From Bacillus sp. ISL-18 (GTDB taxonomy: Bacteria > Bacillota > Bacilli > Bacillales > Cytobacillaceae), in NCBI RefSeq assembly GCF_018613415.1, contig NZ_JAGGQG010000002.1:957438-1021437 (forward strand): a stretch of 64,000 nucleotides of DNA, read 5' to 3'. Shown in pieces: positions 28,101 through 35,026 of this stretch (the stretch's first letter is position 1; each line of letters opens with the position of its first letter). A program made the position numbers and the translations under genes. Under the pieces are notes generated by a model. It was not told the DNA's origin and made no database searches. It saw only the letters and a program-made list of their open reading frames with translations.

Positions 28101-28200
28101 GCCAGCGATGATCGCACTTCCAGATGCACTTAGAAGTTTATTTTCTAGAAAAAAGGTGAATGACGTAAGTTTAGGAAAAAGTGATATAAGTGTGAGCTAA
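25108..28200 (+). CDS. MMPL/RND-family membrane exporter
   Basis: A 1030-residue membrane protein of the MMPL (RND superfamily) type, close in layout to YdfJ-like proteins of Bacillus. There is one N-terminal membrane segment, an external domain, five membrane segments (~180-330) with FGIGTDYNILLFNRF, a long external loop and then a second membrane bundle with VALGVDYSIFLMMRF. The second external loop (~450-750) has many short repeats of the form GLxxMxxG, as in YhgE/Pip-like coiled-coil regions. The start is GTG after GGGAGG. It probably exports a lipid-like or drug-like molecule by proton motive force and is controlled by the divergent TetR protein. The cargo is unknown. Confidence 0.9.
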   Translation: MRKIIKGRWAIFIIWLIATIVLTVFQPDINAILRQKGQQGANSESPSVIADHILKKIDTAKGTNDLIVFYDKDKISNDEMNKIGDAVKVISDSSSELGITNMIDPFSMPDAKSSLVSEDGTTLMVSFKLDKKSKEVDDIKKELDSKLSKVPVEYYLSGEDFINNDYLKASQGGVEKSAALTVIFILVVLIIAFRSVVTPLISLLAVAFSYLCSMGIAAQLIDKAGFPITSLTQMLLILILFGIGTDYNILLFNRFREELSHGHSIDYAIVTTYKTAGKTIAYSILTVFIAFLALVFAESPIYKSGVVVVIGVTILLLEILTLTPFIMKVLGQKLFWPSKNVLGHKENKFWGKTSSYATKHPLLPVLIILLIIGPMVYFHEEKLNFDTIGELGNKYPSSKGFNLVADHFGKGQAMPATVVIENNKALDNNESLAVVDNLTERLKSMKGVKLVSSVTQPQGKQIDHFYVDSQMGSVTDGITKTQNGVDQINDGLKLAQEKLGSADFSKVNQMVDGTAKLQDGMTALTNGLKQIQAGINGGANQSQTISNGLATIETNLTKMSSGVAVLADNYGKMQAGYKEMGTHYQGAAQALLGVKSALSQMQLMVAALGNSYADSESDANYQALKQTINQVSSSLSQITPEGIQALNQNYNAVTAGFATANYNLATMGSGLSQMADGLKKLESGLGKASAGIGTIVTNMKNVSDGLGQMKSGQEQLVAGLNGFSSFGQKLSDVNNGLKQISDGLGQTNGFLTQFKSNKTFFIPKEALTDKNFKKSLDAFMSNDRKITKMTIVLKADPYSKEALSTISKINSTVSNGLKGTGLSNAKFGVSGPSATTNDMNNILSRDLNKTTAIVIIGVLLVLFFVIRSFWIPVFITGSLLGAYYSAMFVINYIFIDLFGYEGISSFVPFFSFIIIVALGVDYSIFLMMRFKEYPQLSPKEAIVLASRQTGGVIISAVIILGGTFATLMPSGILLLFELAIAVITGLIVLCFILLPVFLPAMIALPDALRSLFSRKKVNDVSLGKSDISVS

Positions 28201-28216
28201 ACTACAAAAGATTTTG

Positions 28217-28270
28217 AACTGCAGCGCCAATTGTTAGTCAGTCCTAACAGTTGGAGGTGCAGTTTTTTTA
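28217..28270 (+). terminator. Terminator after the MMPL exporter
   Basis: A long stem AACTGCAGCGCCAATTGTTAG against the imperfect complement CCTAACAGTTGGAGGTGCAGTT, then TTTTTT. Confidence 0.85.
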
Positions 28271-28319
28271 TATTTACAGTAACTTTACAATACTAAGCTT
28301 GAATGCATGGACAATTCAC

Positions 28320-28351
28320 ATTAATATATAAGCAAATAATTATATATTAAT
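28320..28351. repeat. AT-rich inverted repeat
   Basis: ATTAATATATAA (28320-28331) and TTATATATTAAT (28340-28351) are exact complements with an 8-base spacer. It lies between the exporter terminator and the arsR promoter region; role unknown. Confidence 0.5.
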
Positions 28352-28441
28352 TTCCATGACATGTTAAAATAAATCTGCATGTTTTGCTGTTATTTATCTA
28401 CCTAATTTAGAAAAACACTAAAAGAGATAAAATCATGTACT

Positions 28442-28473
28442 GTATATAAGTAAATTACTATTTACTTATATAC
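28442..28473. promoter_or_regulatory. Probable ArsR operator
   Basis: A perfect inverted repeat GTATATAAGTAAAT-TACT-ATTTACTTATATAC, with 14-base arms, ends 6 bases before the arsR ribosome site. ArsR-family repressors bind such dyads over their own promoters. Confidence 0.75.
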
Positions 28474-28493
28474 TTGAAGGAGAGGTGTTTTTT

Positions 28494-28841
28494 ATGTCGA
28501 AATCAATCGTAGATTTGGAGAGTTCTGCAAACATTTTAAAATTATTAGGGGATAAAACAAGATTAACCATTGTTGCGATTTTGAAACAACGTGAATGCTG
28601 TGTTTGTGAGTTTCTTGAAGTGTTCGAAATGAGTCAGCCTTCCATTAGTCAGCATCTTCGAAAATTAAAAGATGCCGGTATGGTTAGGGAAGAACGAAGA
28701 GGTCAGTGGATTTACTATTCTCTAAATCAACAAAGCGAGTTATACGGATTAATTGAGGACATTTTGGAACATGTACCTGTACAAACAGAGAAAATTAAAA
28801 TGATTGAAAAAAGCAATCCCACCCTTCGATGTGGATGTTAG
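28494..28841 (+). CDS. arsR: ArsR-family arsenic-responsive repressor
   Basis: A 115-residue winged-helix repressor. The [11 protein letters not shown] segment is the As(III)/Sb(III)-binding cysteine motif of ArsR, and it is followed by the recognition helix region [20 protein letters not shown]. The ATG at 28494 has GGAGAGG at 8 bases; a GTG at 28485 overlaps that site and is rejected. It is the first gene of arsR-acr3-arsC and lies directly behind a perfect palindrome, so it should repress its own operon until arsenite binds. The C-terminus ends RCGC, two more cysteines that may bind metalloid. Confidence 0.92.
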   Translation: MSKSIVDLESSANILKLLGDKTRLTIVAILKQRECCVCEFLEVFEMSQPSISQHLRKLKDAGMVREERRGQWIYYSLNQQSELYGLIEDILEHVPVQTEKIKMIEKSNPTLRCGC

Positions 28842-28866
28842 TTTTATTAAATTTAGGAGTGAGAAC

Positions 28867-29922
28867 ATGAGTAAGACAGAAAAGAAACGTTTATCGTTCT
28901 TGGATCGATACCTAACGCTTTGGATTTTTCTTGCTATGGCAATCGGTATTGGTTTAGGATTTGTCTTTCCGAGATTTGTCGATAGTATGAACAGTTTGCA
29001 GGTGGGAACTACTTCGATTCCACTTGCTATTGGCTTAATTTTAATGATGTATTCTCCCTTAGCAAAAGTTCGTTATGAGGAAATAGGGCGAGTATTTAAA
29101 AATGTAAAAGTATTGATATTATCCCTTGTACAAAACTGGATCATTGGACCCATTCTTATGTTTTTATTAGCCATTATATTTCTTCCTGATAAACCGGAGT
29201 ATATGGTTGGTCTTATTATGATTGGTTTAGCTCGTTGTATAGCGATGGTCATTGTCTGGAATGATCTTGCTAAGGGAGATACGGAATATGCCGCAGGTTT
29301 AGTGGCATTTAATTCTATATTTCAAATGCTTTTCTTCTCCGTCTATGCGTATGTGTTTGTAACCATTATCCCTAAATGGATAGGAATCCAAGGGGCAGTG
29401 GTAAACATTACGATGATCGAAGTGGGGAAATCGGTTTTCATCTATCTTGGAATACCTTTCATAGCTGGTATGGTTACTCGGTTTACGTTGGTAAGGGCTA
29501 AAGGCAGACAATGGTATGAAAAAGTGTTTATACCTAAAATCAGTCCCCTTACATTAATTGCGTTACTATTTACGATTATCATCATGTTCTCCTTAAAAGG
29601 GGACGCTATCGTGAGCTTGCCATTAGATGTAGTTCGTATCGCCATTCCTTTATTAATTTACTTTGTCATCATGTTCTTTGTTTCCTTTTTTATGGGAAGG
29701 AAGATTGGAGCGAACTATCCTGTAACTACAACACTTGCTTTTACTGCTGGAAGTAATAACTTTGAATTAGCGATTGCTGTAGCTGTTGGTGTATTTGGAA
29801 TCCATTCTGGTGCAGCTTTTGCAGCTGTTATCGGACCACTTGTAGAAGTACCCGTAATGATCGCATTAGTAAACGTGGCCTTATGGTTCAAAAGAAAATA
29901 TTTTAACGAACAAGCAGCTTAA
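28867..29922 (+). CDS. Arsenite efflux permease, Acr3 family
   Basis: A 351-residue membrane protein with about 10 hydrophobic segments. [19 protein letters not shown] carries the conserved Cys needed for arsenite transport in the Acr3 family, and [20 protein letters not shown] is the second family signature. It exports As(OH)3 from the cytoplasm. The ATG at 28867 follows TAGGAG and is 25 bases after arsR; the frame can be read back into arsR but lacks a ribosome site there. RefSeq-style names for this gene are arsB or acr3. Confidence 0.92.
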   Translation: MSKTEKKRLSFLDRYLTLWIFLAMAIGIGLGFVFPRFVDSMNSLQVGTTSIPLAIGLILMMYSPLAKVRYEEIGRVFKNVKVLILSLVQNWIIGPILMFLLAIIFLPDKPEYMVGLIMIGLARCIAMVIVWNDLAKGDTEYAAGLVAFNSIFQMLFFSVYAYVFVTIIPKWIGIQGAVVNITMIEVGKSVFIYLGIPFIAGMVTRFTLVRAKGRQWYEKVFIPKISPLTLIALLFTIIIMFSLKGDAIVSLPLDVVRIAIPLLIYFVIMFFVSFFMGRKIGANYPVTTTLAFTAGSNNFELAIAVAVGVFGIHSGAAFAAVIGPLVEVPVMIALVNVALWFKRKYFNEQAA

Positions 29923-29948
29923 AACTAATCATAAAGGTGGAAATCAAC

Positions 29949-30371
29949 ATGGATAACAAAAAAACAATTTACTTCTTATGTACAGGGAACTCTTGCCGTA
30001 GTCAAATGGCAGAAGGTTGGGGGAAAAAGCATTTAAGTGATGAGTGGGAAGTGAAAAGTGCTGGGCTTGAAGCTCATGGATTAAACCCTAATGCCGTAAA
30101 AGCCATGAAAGAAGCAGGAATCGATATCTCAACCCAAACATCTGATGTGATTGACCCTGAAATTTTAAACCATGCTGATTTGGTTGTTACGCTTTGCGGA
30201 CATGCTGCAGAACACTGCCCAGTTACACCTCCACATGTAAAACGAGTGCACTGGGGATTTGATGATCCTGCTAAAGCAGAAGGAACGGAAGAAGAAAAAT
30301 GGGCATTCTTTCAACGCGTCCGTGATGAAATCGGTGATCGTATTAAGCGATTTGCTGATACAGGTGAGTAA
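29949..30371 (+). CDS. arsC: Thioredoxin-dependent arsenate reductase
   Basis: A 140-residue low-molecular-weight phosphatase-like arsenate reductase. The P-loop [15 protein letters not shown] holds the nucleophile Cys11, and the redox pair is Cys83 and Cys90 in [11 protein letters not shown]; this is the thioredoxin-coupled type of S. aureus pI258 and B. subtilis. It reduces As(V) to As(III), which the Acr3 pump then exports. The ATG at 29949 follows AAAGGTGG. It ends the ars operon; only a weak GAATTAATTC plus T-run follows at 30390. Confidence 0.95.
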   Translation: MDNKKTIYFLCTGNSCRSQMAEGWGKKHLSDEWEVKSAGLEAHGLNPNAVKAMKEAGIDISTQTSDVIDPEILNHADLVVTLCGHAAEHCPVTPPHVKRVHWGFDDPAKAEGTEEEKWAFFQRVRDEIGDRIKRFADTGE

Positions 30372-30489
30372 GGCGAATGACTAGCCAGGAATTAATTCTT
30401 TTTTTCGTTTAATTTAATAAGCAATTTTTTTTATGTAAATTTAGAGATTCGATTAAAATAAAGAGGTAAAACAAGGGGAGGAAAGGGAC

Positions 30490-30768
30490 ATGAAAATCAC
30501 TGACGAAGCTCGTGATGAATTTAAAAAAATGTTCAAAGAAGAGAATGCAACGAACATTCGTATCTTTTTTGATGGCTTTGGCTGAGGGCAGCCAAGGATA
30601 GGACTGGCTCTGGATGAGCCAGAAGCAGACGATATTATCGTCACTTTAAATGAAATAAAAGTGGCAATTGACCCTATTATTGAACCGAACACGGAAGACC
30701 TTCTCCTTGATCGCAGTGGAAATGGTCATGGGATTTCTATGATCGGTAATACGGGAAGATGCTGTTAG
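30490..30768 (+). CDS. HesB/IscA-like selenoprotein (in-frame TGA = Sec)
   Basis: A 92-residue protein, read if TGA at 30583-30585 (codon 32) is selenocysteine. The start has GGGGAGG at 8 bases. Before the TGA: KITDEARDEFKKMFK and IRIFFDGFG; after it: GQPRIGLALDEP and the tail GNGHGISMIGNTGRCC. The coding signal is the same on both sides and 60 codons follow without a stop. In the HesB/IscA-like family the position after GFG is a conserved Cys; a selenoprotein branch is known (HesB-like selenoprotein). A hairpin 18 bases after the TGA fits a bacterial SECIS. The family is linked to Fe-S metabolism. It stands alone between arsC and arsI, with its own terminator. Confidence 0.88.
30604..30622 (+). 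promoter_or_regulatory. Bacterial SECIS-like hairpin
   Basis: CUGGCUC-UGGAU-GAGCCAG forms a perfect 7-bp stem with a 5-base loop that contains GG. The loop begins 25 bases after the TGA, within the 16-37 base window usual for bacterial SECIS elements bound by SelB. Confidence 0.75.
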
Positions 30769-30793
30769 AAAAGACTTTTACTGGTCTTTTTTT
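30769..30793 (+). terminator. Short terminator after the HesB-like gene
   Basis: AAAAGAC pairs with GTCTTTT and a T-run follows, directly after the stop codon. Confidence 0.55.
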
Positions 30794-30833
30794 AATTGAT
30801 CTGTTAGCTCTTGGTCATACATATAATCACTAG

Positions 30834-30866
30834 AAAAAAGGGTCTCTACCTAAAATGAGACCCTTT
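30834..30866 (-). terminator. Terminator after arsI
   Basis: AAAGGGTCTC and GAGACCCTTT form a perfect stem; on the minus strand the T-run (TTTTTT) comes last. It lies 19 bases beyond the arsI stop. Confidence 0.8.
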
Positions 30867-30884
30867 GTAGATCATTATAGTATT

Positions 30885-31367
30885 TCAAGAGCAGCATTTA
30901 GTTGTATTTTTGTCCTGAGTAGTTGTTGAACAACACTCCATTTTTTTACCTTTTTGTTCCGGCGTGCAACAAGAAGAAGCATTTTCACTGTTAGCTTCAA
31001 CATCTGCTTTTGTATAGAAAAACTCCCACTCGTTTCCATCAGGGTCAAGAACCCAAAATTTATCTTGGAGGGCATAGCAGCATGTGGTGTTTAATTCTTC
31101 AGATTTTGTACGAATACCGTTTGCTTCGAGTCTATTCTTATGTGCACTAACCTCATCCGTGCTTTCAACCTGAATTCCAAAATGTCCTACTTGATTTCCA
31201 CTTACTTCATCTCGAAGATTAAGGGTAAAGTTTAATCCTGGTGTTTGAAGAAGAAACTTTGCATAATCTGGTTTTACTTTAACTGGCTCAGCTCCAAAAA
31301 CGGTACTGTAGAATTCGATGGATTTTTCTAGGTTAGTAACATTAAGACCAACATGCGCGTATTTCAT
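30885..31367 (-). CDS. arsI: ArsI-family organoarsenical C-As lyase
   Basis: A 160-residue VOC-fold dioxygenase. It matches ArsI, which breaks the carbon-arsenic bond of trivalent methyl- and aryl-arsenicals and yields As(III). The Fe(II) ligands His5 (KYAHVGLNV), His62 (VGHFGIQVE) and Glu115 (GNEWEFFYT) are all present, as is the substrate-binding pair Cys96-Cys97 in TTCCYALQDKFWV. Unlike many family members it ends in a cysteine-rich tail with three CC pairs (SSCC, ECCS, KCCS). AGGAGG lies before the ATG. It is read after the small CCCC gene on the minus strand, behind a copy of the MarR-type operator. The Cd-induced CadI proteins are close relatives. Confidence 0.9.
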   Translation of the reverse strand: MKYAHVGLNVTNLEKSIEFYSTVFGAEPVKVKPDYAKFLLQTPGLNFTLNLRDEVSGNQVGHFGIQVESTDEVSAHKNRLEANGIRTKSEELNTTCCYALQDKFWVLDPDGNEWEFFYTKADVEANSENASSCCTPEQKGKKMECCSTTTQDKNTTKCCS

Positions 31368-31440
31368 TTCAATTTCCTCCTAATAATGTATTTTGATAAA
31401 ATATCAATAATATGAACCGAATTTATCATTAAGCAACAGT

Positions 31441-31629
31441 TTAATAAGCGCAACAGCAGCAATTTGGTTGTACTCTTGATAACTTTCGACCTTCACTCCA
31501 TTTCTTTAAGGCTTTTTCAAACAATGATTCCTTTTGAAAATTCTCAAATTTCCAAGCATTTCGGGCTGTCATTTCAATTTCCTCTTGACGCAATTTCATA
31601 GCTTGATATACTCCATACTCGTTAAACAC
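31441..31629 (-). CDS. Small protein with CCCC tail, arsenic-island associated
   Basis: A 62-residue protein with a GTG start behind GGGAGGG. Most of it is charged and probably helical (YGVYQAMKLRQEEIEMTARN), and it ends NCCCCAY. I know no family for it. It lies 74 bases upstream of arsI on the same strand and 138 bases downstream of a TTGCAA dyad shared with the marR gene, so it is probably the first gene of the arsI transcript. The run of four cysteines suggests metalloid binding or delivery, but this is inference from composition and position. Confidence 0.65.
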   Translation of the reverse strand: MFNEYGVYQAMKLRQEEIEMTARNAWKFENFQKESLFEKALKKWSEGRKLSRVQPNCCCCAY

Positions 31630-31766
31630 GATGAATCCCTCCCATTAATTAAAGAACGATAAGATTTAAAACAAAACAAGTAAGCTTGAAAAGCTGGTAA
31701 AGTGGAATAGTAAATGGTTCAATGTAAAAATTTATTGATTAAAAAGTAATCCTACCTTTTAATTAT

Positions 31767-31779
31767 TTGCAATTTGCAA
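31767..31779. promoter_or_regulatory. MarR-type operator copy 1 (before small CCCC gene and arsI)
   Basis: TTGCAATTTGCAA within AATTATTTGCAATTTGCAAG, which is nearly the same as the copy at 32297. It lies upstream of the minus-strand CCCC-arsI pair. Confidence 0.7.
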
Positions 31780-31814
31780 GTAATTATTTTTATAAAAAGA
31801 GCAAGTATTCTTGC

Positions 31815-32261
31815 TCAAATTATTGGTTTACAGCAGACAGTAGATTTTGACATTGCTTCATTAAGTAATGTGACCGATTTAATTACCATTTCTTGTTCAA
31901 ATTCGCTCATATATGAAAATACTTCGTTTAAATATTGATGCATTTCCGCATCAATTTTAGCAGCAACATAATTTCCTTGTGTAGTTAAAGTAAGTAATGA
32001 AACACGTCTATCATCAGGAAGAGGCGTTTTTTTAACCAGCTCCATCTTGACTAGAGTTTGAATTTGGCGACTAAAAGTAGTTATATTGATCCCCAGAGTA
32101 TCAGCAACCTGTTGCATCGAAGGTTTATAATTTCGGAGAATTTCATAAAGGATATGACTCTGTACAAGGGATATTTCAGTCTCACCTATCTGACAACAGT
32201 TTTTATTTAAAAGGCCAAATCTCCTAGTCATAACTTGGAACAATTCTCTAATGTTTTCCAT
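31815..32261 (-). CDS. MarR-family regulator of the organoarsenical genes
   Basis: A 148-residue MarR-family winged-helix protein: QQVADTLGINITTFSRQIQT is the recognition region and LPDDRRVSLLTLTTQG is the wing. Unusual cysteines are a CC pair in LNKNCCQIGETE (~25) and another in the C-terminal TVCCKP, which could sense trivalent arsenicals. The ATG at 32261 follows AGAGGTG; the frame extends 16 codons further but into the operator. It is divergent from the ArsN1-like gene. An identical dyad lies between these two genes and again before the CCCC-arsI genes, so it probably controls all four. Confidence 0.85.
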   Translation of the reverse strand: MENIRELFQVMTRRFGLLNKNCCQIGETEISLVQSHILYEILRNYKPSMQQVADTLGINITTFSRQIQTLVKMELVKKTPLPDDRRVSLLTLTTQGNYVAAKIDAEMHQYLNEVFSYMSEFEQEMVIKSVTLLNEAMSKSTVCCKPII

Positions 32262-32296
32262 TATTTTCACCTCTGATTTATTTATATTATAATTAT

Positions 32297-32309
32297 TTGC
32301 AAATTGCAA
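32297..32309. promoter_or_regulatory. MarR-type operator copy 2 (between marR and the acetyltransferase)
   Basis: TTGCAAATTGCAA within AATTATTTGCAAATTGCAAC. It lies in the divergent region and so can serve both genes. Confidence 0.7.
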
Positions 32310-32381
32310 CTAATATTTCTTTTAAAATGGTAAAATTTTTATATAATGGTTATAAGAAAATAAAATCTAGGAGGTAAAGAA

Positions 32382-32891
32382 ATGAAAAATGATGATGAGT
32401 ATAAAACAAGGCTTGCTTCAATAAATGACCTAAAATCGATTTTACACATTTATAATCAAGGGATTGAGGATAGGGTTGCAACGTTGGAGGAAGACCAAAA
32501 AGATATTGGATACATGACAGAATGGTTTAACATCCATAACGGACGTTTTACGGTTATCGTAATCGAAAATAACAATGAAATAGTTGGATGGACTTCATTA
32601 AATCCATATTCCAATCGTTGCGCCTATGTTGGTGTTGCCGATTTATCCATTTATATTAGAAGGGATTATAGAGGAAGAGGAGTTGGATCCTTTTTGTTAA
32701 AGGAAATCGAGTGTACTGCCATTCGAAATCAATTTAATAAAATTGTTCTATTTACATTACCTTTCAATCACTTGGGGCAGGGTCTTTATAGAAAAAATGG
32801 ATACAGGGAAGTTGGGGTATTTAAGAACCAAGGTAAATTAGATGGGCGCTTTGTTGATGTAATGATTATGGAAAAAATCCTTATTCCTTAA
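32382..32891 (+). CDS. ArsN1-like GNAT N-acetyltransferase
   Basis: A 169-residue GNAT-fold enzyme of the phosphinothricin/arsinothricin acetyltransferase group. The substrate segment IYNQGIEDRVATLEE near the N-terminus and the acetyl-CoA loop RRDYRGRGVGSFLL are typical. ArsN1 acetylates the amino group of arsinothricin, an arsenic-containing antibiotic; relatives act on phosphinothricin or methionine sulfoximine. The setting, divergent from a MarR gene with a shared operator and near ArsI, supports the arsinothricin reading. AGGAGG is 7 bases before the ATG. Confidence 0.82.
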   Translation: MKNDDEYKTRLASINDLKSILHIYNQGIEDRVATLEEDQKDIGYMTEWFNIHNGRFTVIVIENNNEIVGWTSLNPYSNRCAYVGVADLSIYIRRDYRGRGVGSFLLKEIECTAIRNQFNKIVLFTLPFNHLGQGLYRKNGYREVGVFKNQGKLDGRFVDVMIMEKILIP

Positions 32892-33042
32892 TTAAATTTC
32901 ATTCGTTTAGGAAGATAGCAAAAGTCAGAAATCCAATGTAATTTAAAGTGTTTCCTTTTATTTAAATAAAAATTTTTTAAACATACACACTACGGATCTA
33001 TTTCTCGATATATAAATAATACCATAGATGGGGTGTAATTAG

Positions 33043-33519
33043 ATGGAAGATTTTGGTATTGCAGAGTTAGGATTAGAAGAAGTATTCAGCATTAATATTG
33101 TCGTTGATAAACCTATTGTTGTAGGTGAAGATCATATTGTTGGCAGACGGCAATTAATTCCGATTTTATCTGGCGAAGTACACGGGAACGGTTTTAAAGG
33201 AACGGTTTTGCCAGGTGGTGTGGATAGCCAAATTATTCGTCCAGATGGTAAGTGTGAACTTTCAGCTAGATATGCCATTCAATTAGAGGATGGCACTGCC
33301 ATTTATATTGAAAACAATGGAATACGTACAGTACCGAAAGAGTATGTAGAAGATGTAAAGGCTGGTAAGTTTGTTGACGCTAGCGTCTATTATTTCCGGA
33401 CTACTCCAACTTTTGAAACATATAGTGACAATTATAAATGGATGATGAATTGCATTTTTGTGTGTTATGCTACTAGATTGCCAGAGAATGTACTATTAAA
33501 GTTCTTTCAGGTTACCTGA
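33043..33519 (+). CDS. DUF3237 domain protein
   Basis: A 158-residue protein of the DUF3237 (UPF0311) family: VGRRQLIPILSGEVHGNGFK, GGVDSQIIRPDGKCELSARY and YFRTTPTFET are the recognisable stretches. The family folds as a beta barrel and has no proven function. The start has GGGGTG 7 bases upstream. It is a single gene with a strong terminator that it shares with the convergent transporter gene. DUF3237 proteins often occur near aromatic or fatty acid catabolism genes, which fits the neighbours but does not prove a role. Confidence 0.85.
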   Translation: MEDFGIAELGLEEVFSINIVVDKPIVVGEDHIVGRRQLIPILSGEVHGNGFKGTVLPGGVDSQIIRPDGKCELSARYAIQLEDGTAIYIENNGIRTVPKEYVEDVKAGKFVDASVYYFRTTPTFETYSDNYKWMMNCIFVCYATRLPENVLLKFFQVT

Positions 33520-33543
33520 TAAATTTTGCGTAAATATCATTTG

Positions 33544-33590
33544 AAAAAGCTAGAAGGTTCACTAGGGAGAGTGAACCTTCTAGCTTTTTT
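33544..33590. terminator. Bidirectional terminator
   Basis: A long perfect stem AAAAAGCTAGAAGGTTCACT/AGTGAACCTTCTAGCTTTTTT between convergent genes; it has A- and T-runs on both sides. Confidence 0.9.
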
Positions 33591-33638
33591 CAGGAGTTTT
33601 TAGAATTTTTGTTAAAATAATTTAATGGTACCTTCGGT

Positions 33639-34976
33639 TTAAGTAAATTGTTCAGTTTGATCTTCATGGATCGTTAACGAGCTTAATTTATTATTTGTCA
33701 GATAAATAACAAACGCGGCAATTGCCCCAGGTATTGCAAAGGCAATAAAATTAAATTGAATGGATGTGCCTGAAGAGAGTAATATCCCTCCAACCGTTGG
33801 ACCAACAATGGCACCAATACGTCCAATTCCAAGTGCCCAGCCTAATCCAGTAGAGCGCATCGAAATAGGGTAGTATTGTGATACATAGGAGTTAGCTATA
33901 TTTTGTGTGCCAATCGTCGCCGCACCCGCAAGCGCTACCAATAGATACAATAAAAACATATTATGCGCATATCCCAAGCACATAATGGTTAGTGCAGCAA
34001 GACTATAGAATAGAATGAGGATTCGTTTTGCGCCCCAGGTATCTGCTAACCATCCCATAACGAAAGCACCAATGGTAGCACCAATATTTAATGCCAGTAG
34101 GAAGCTTAAACTTGAACCAAGCGGAAATCCAGCTGTCGTCATTAATTTTGGAAGCCATGTGTTTAAACCATAAACCATTAAAAGGGACATAAAAAACGCA
34201 ATCCAAAATAGAATGGTAGATATCCCTCTGCGTTCTTTAAATAAGGTAAAGACAGGGAAGGAAGATTTAGTAGAACTATTGATCGTGAGTTGTTCACCAT
34301 AATCCGGGCTGTAAAGTGGATTTAGTTTTCCAAGAATCTCCTTTGTTTTTGTAATTTCTTTTCTTGCCAGATGTGACCCGATTGTGTCGGGTAAGTAACG
34401 TATCATAAAGGGAATAAATAAGAGTGGCAGGCCGGCGAAGAAAAAAACAGATTGCCAGCCAAAGTTAGGTACTAAGACAATGCTAAGGGTAGCAGCAATC
34501 ATTCCCCCGATTGAATATCCAGCCATCATTATGGACACCATTCGGCTGCGAAGAGCTTTAGGTGAATATTCACTAATAAGTGCAATGACATTTGGCATTA
34601 CGCCGCCAAGCCCCAAACCGGTAATAAACCGACATAGCCCGAAGGCTCCTGGACTGGTAGTTAAAGCTGTGAGGATCATAAATATACTAAAAATGCACAC
34701 ACAGATCAAGATGACTTTTTTTCTGCCTAATTTATCAGCAAGCGTCCCAAAAATCATCGCACCAAACATCATTCCGAATAAGGCATAACTACCAAGAACG
34801 CCCGCCTCAATAGGTGAAATATTCCAATTTTTCATAAGAACAGGTACAACGGCCCCATAAACGGTTAAGTCAAAGCCATCAAAAATCATTAAAAATGAAC
34901 ACCATAAAAGTATCATCAGATGATACTTATTAAACTTTGCCTGGTCGATTAACTGTTGCGTATTCGTAATCTTCAT
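33639..34976 (-). CDS. MFS transporter, aromatic acid:H+ symporter (AAHS) type
   Basis: A 445-residue 12-helix transporter. The start of helix 1 (LWCSFLMIFDGFDLTVYGAV) and the loop GTLADKLGRKKVILICV are typical of the AAHS branch of the major facilitator superfamily (PcaK/BenK-like), which takes up benzoate-type acids with protons. The ATG at 34976 follows GGGGGG; an upstream in-frame start is rejected since it would bury this site. It is downstream of the amidohydrolase and the dioxygenase on the same strand, so it probably imports the ring substrate of that set. Confidence 0.87.
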   Translation of the reverse strand: MKITNTQQLIDQAKFNKYHLMILLWCSFLMIFDGFDLTVYGAVVPVLMKNWNISPIEAGVLGSYALFGMMFGAMIFGTLADKLGRKKVILICVCIFSIFMILTALTTSPGAFGLCRFITGLGLGGVMPNVIALISEYSPKALRSRMVSIMMAGYSIGGMIAATLSIVLVPNFGWQSVFFFAGLPLLFIPFMIRYLPDTIGSHLARKEITKTKEILGKLNPLYSPDYGEQLTINSSTKSSFPVFTLFKERRGISTILFWIAFFMSLLMVYGLNTWLPKLMTTAGFPLGSSLSFLLALNIGATIGAFVMGWLADTWGAKRILILFYSLAALTIMCLGYAHNMFLLYLLVALAGAATIGTQNIANSYVSQYYPISMRSTGLGWALGIGRIGAIVGPTVGGILLSSGTSIQFNFIAFAIPGAIAAFVIYLTNNKLSSLTIHEDQTEQFT

Positions 34977-35026
34977 AATTTCCCCCCTATATATTCCTTC
35001 CCGCACGACTCCTTAACACTATTACT

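Noticed and set aside
30583..30585. The TGA could be a nonsense mutation in a HesB-like pseudogene.
   Set aside because: Reading continues for 60 codons with family-like sequence, the stop sits at the conserved Cys position and a SECIS-like hairpin follows. A pseudogene would be less tidy. It remains the main alternative until sel genes are checked.
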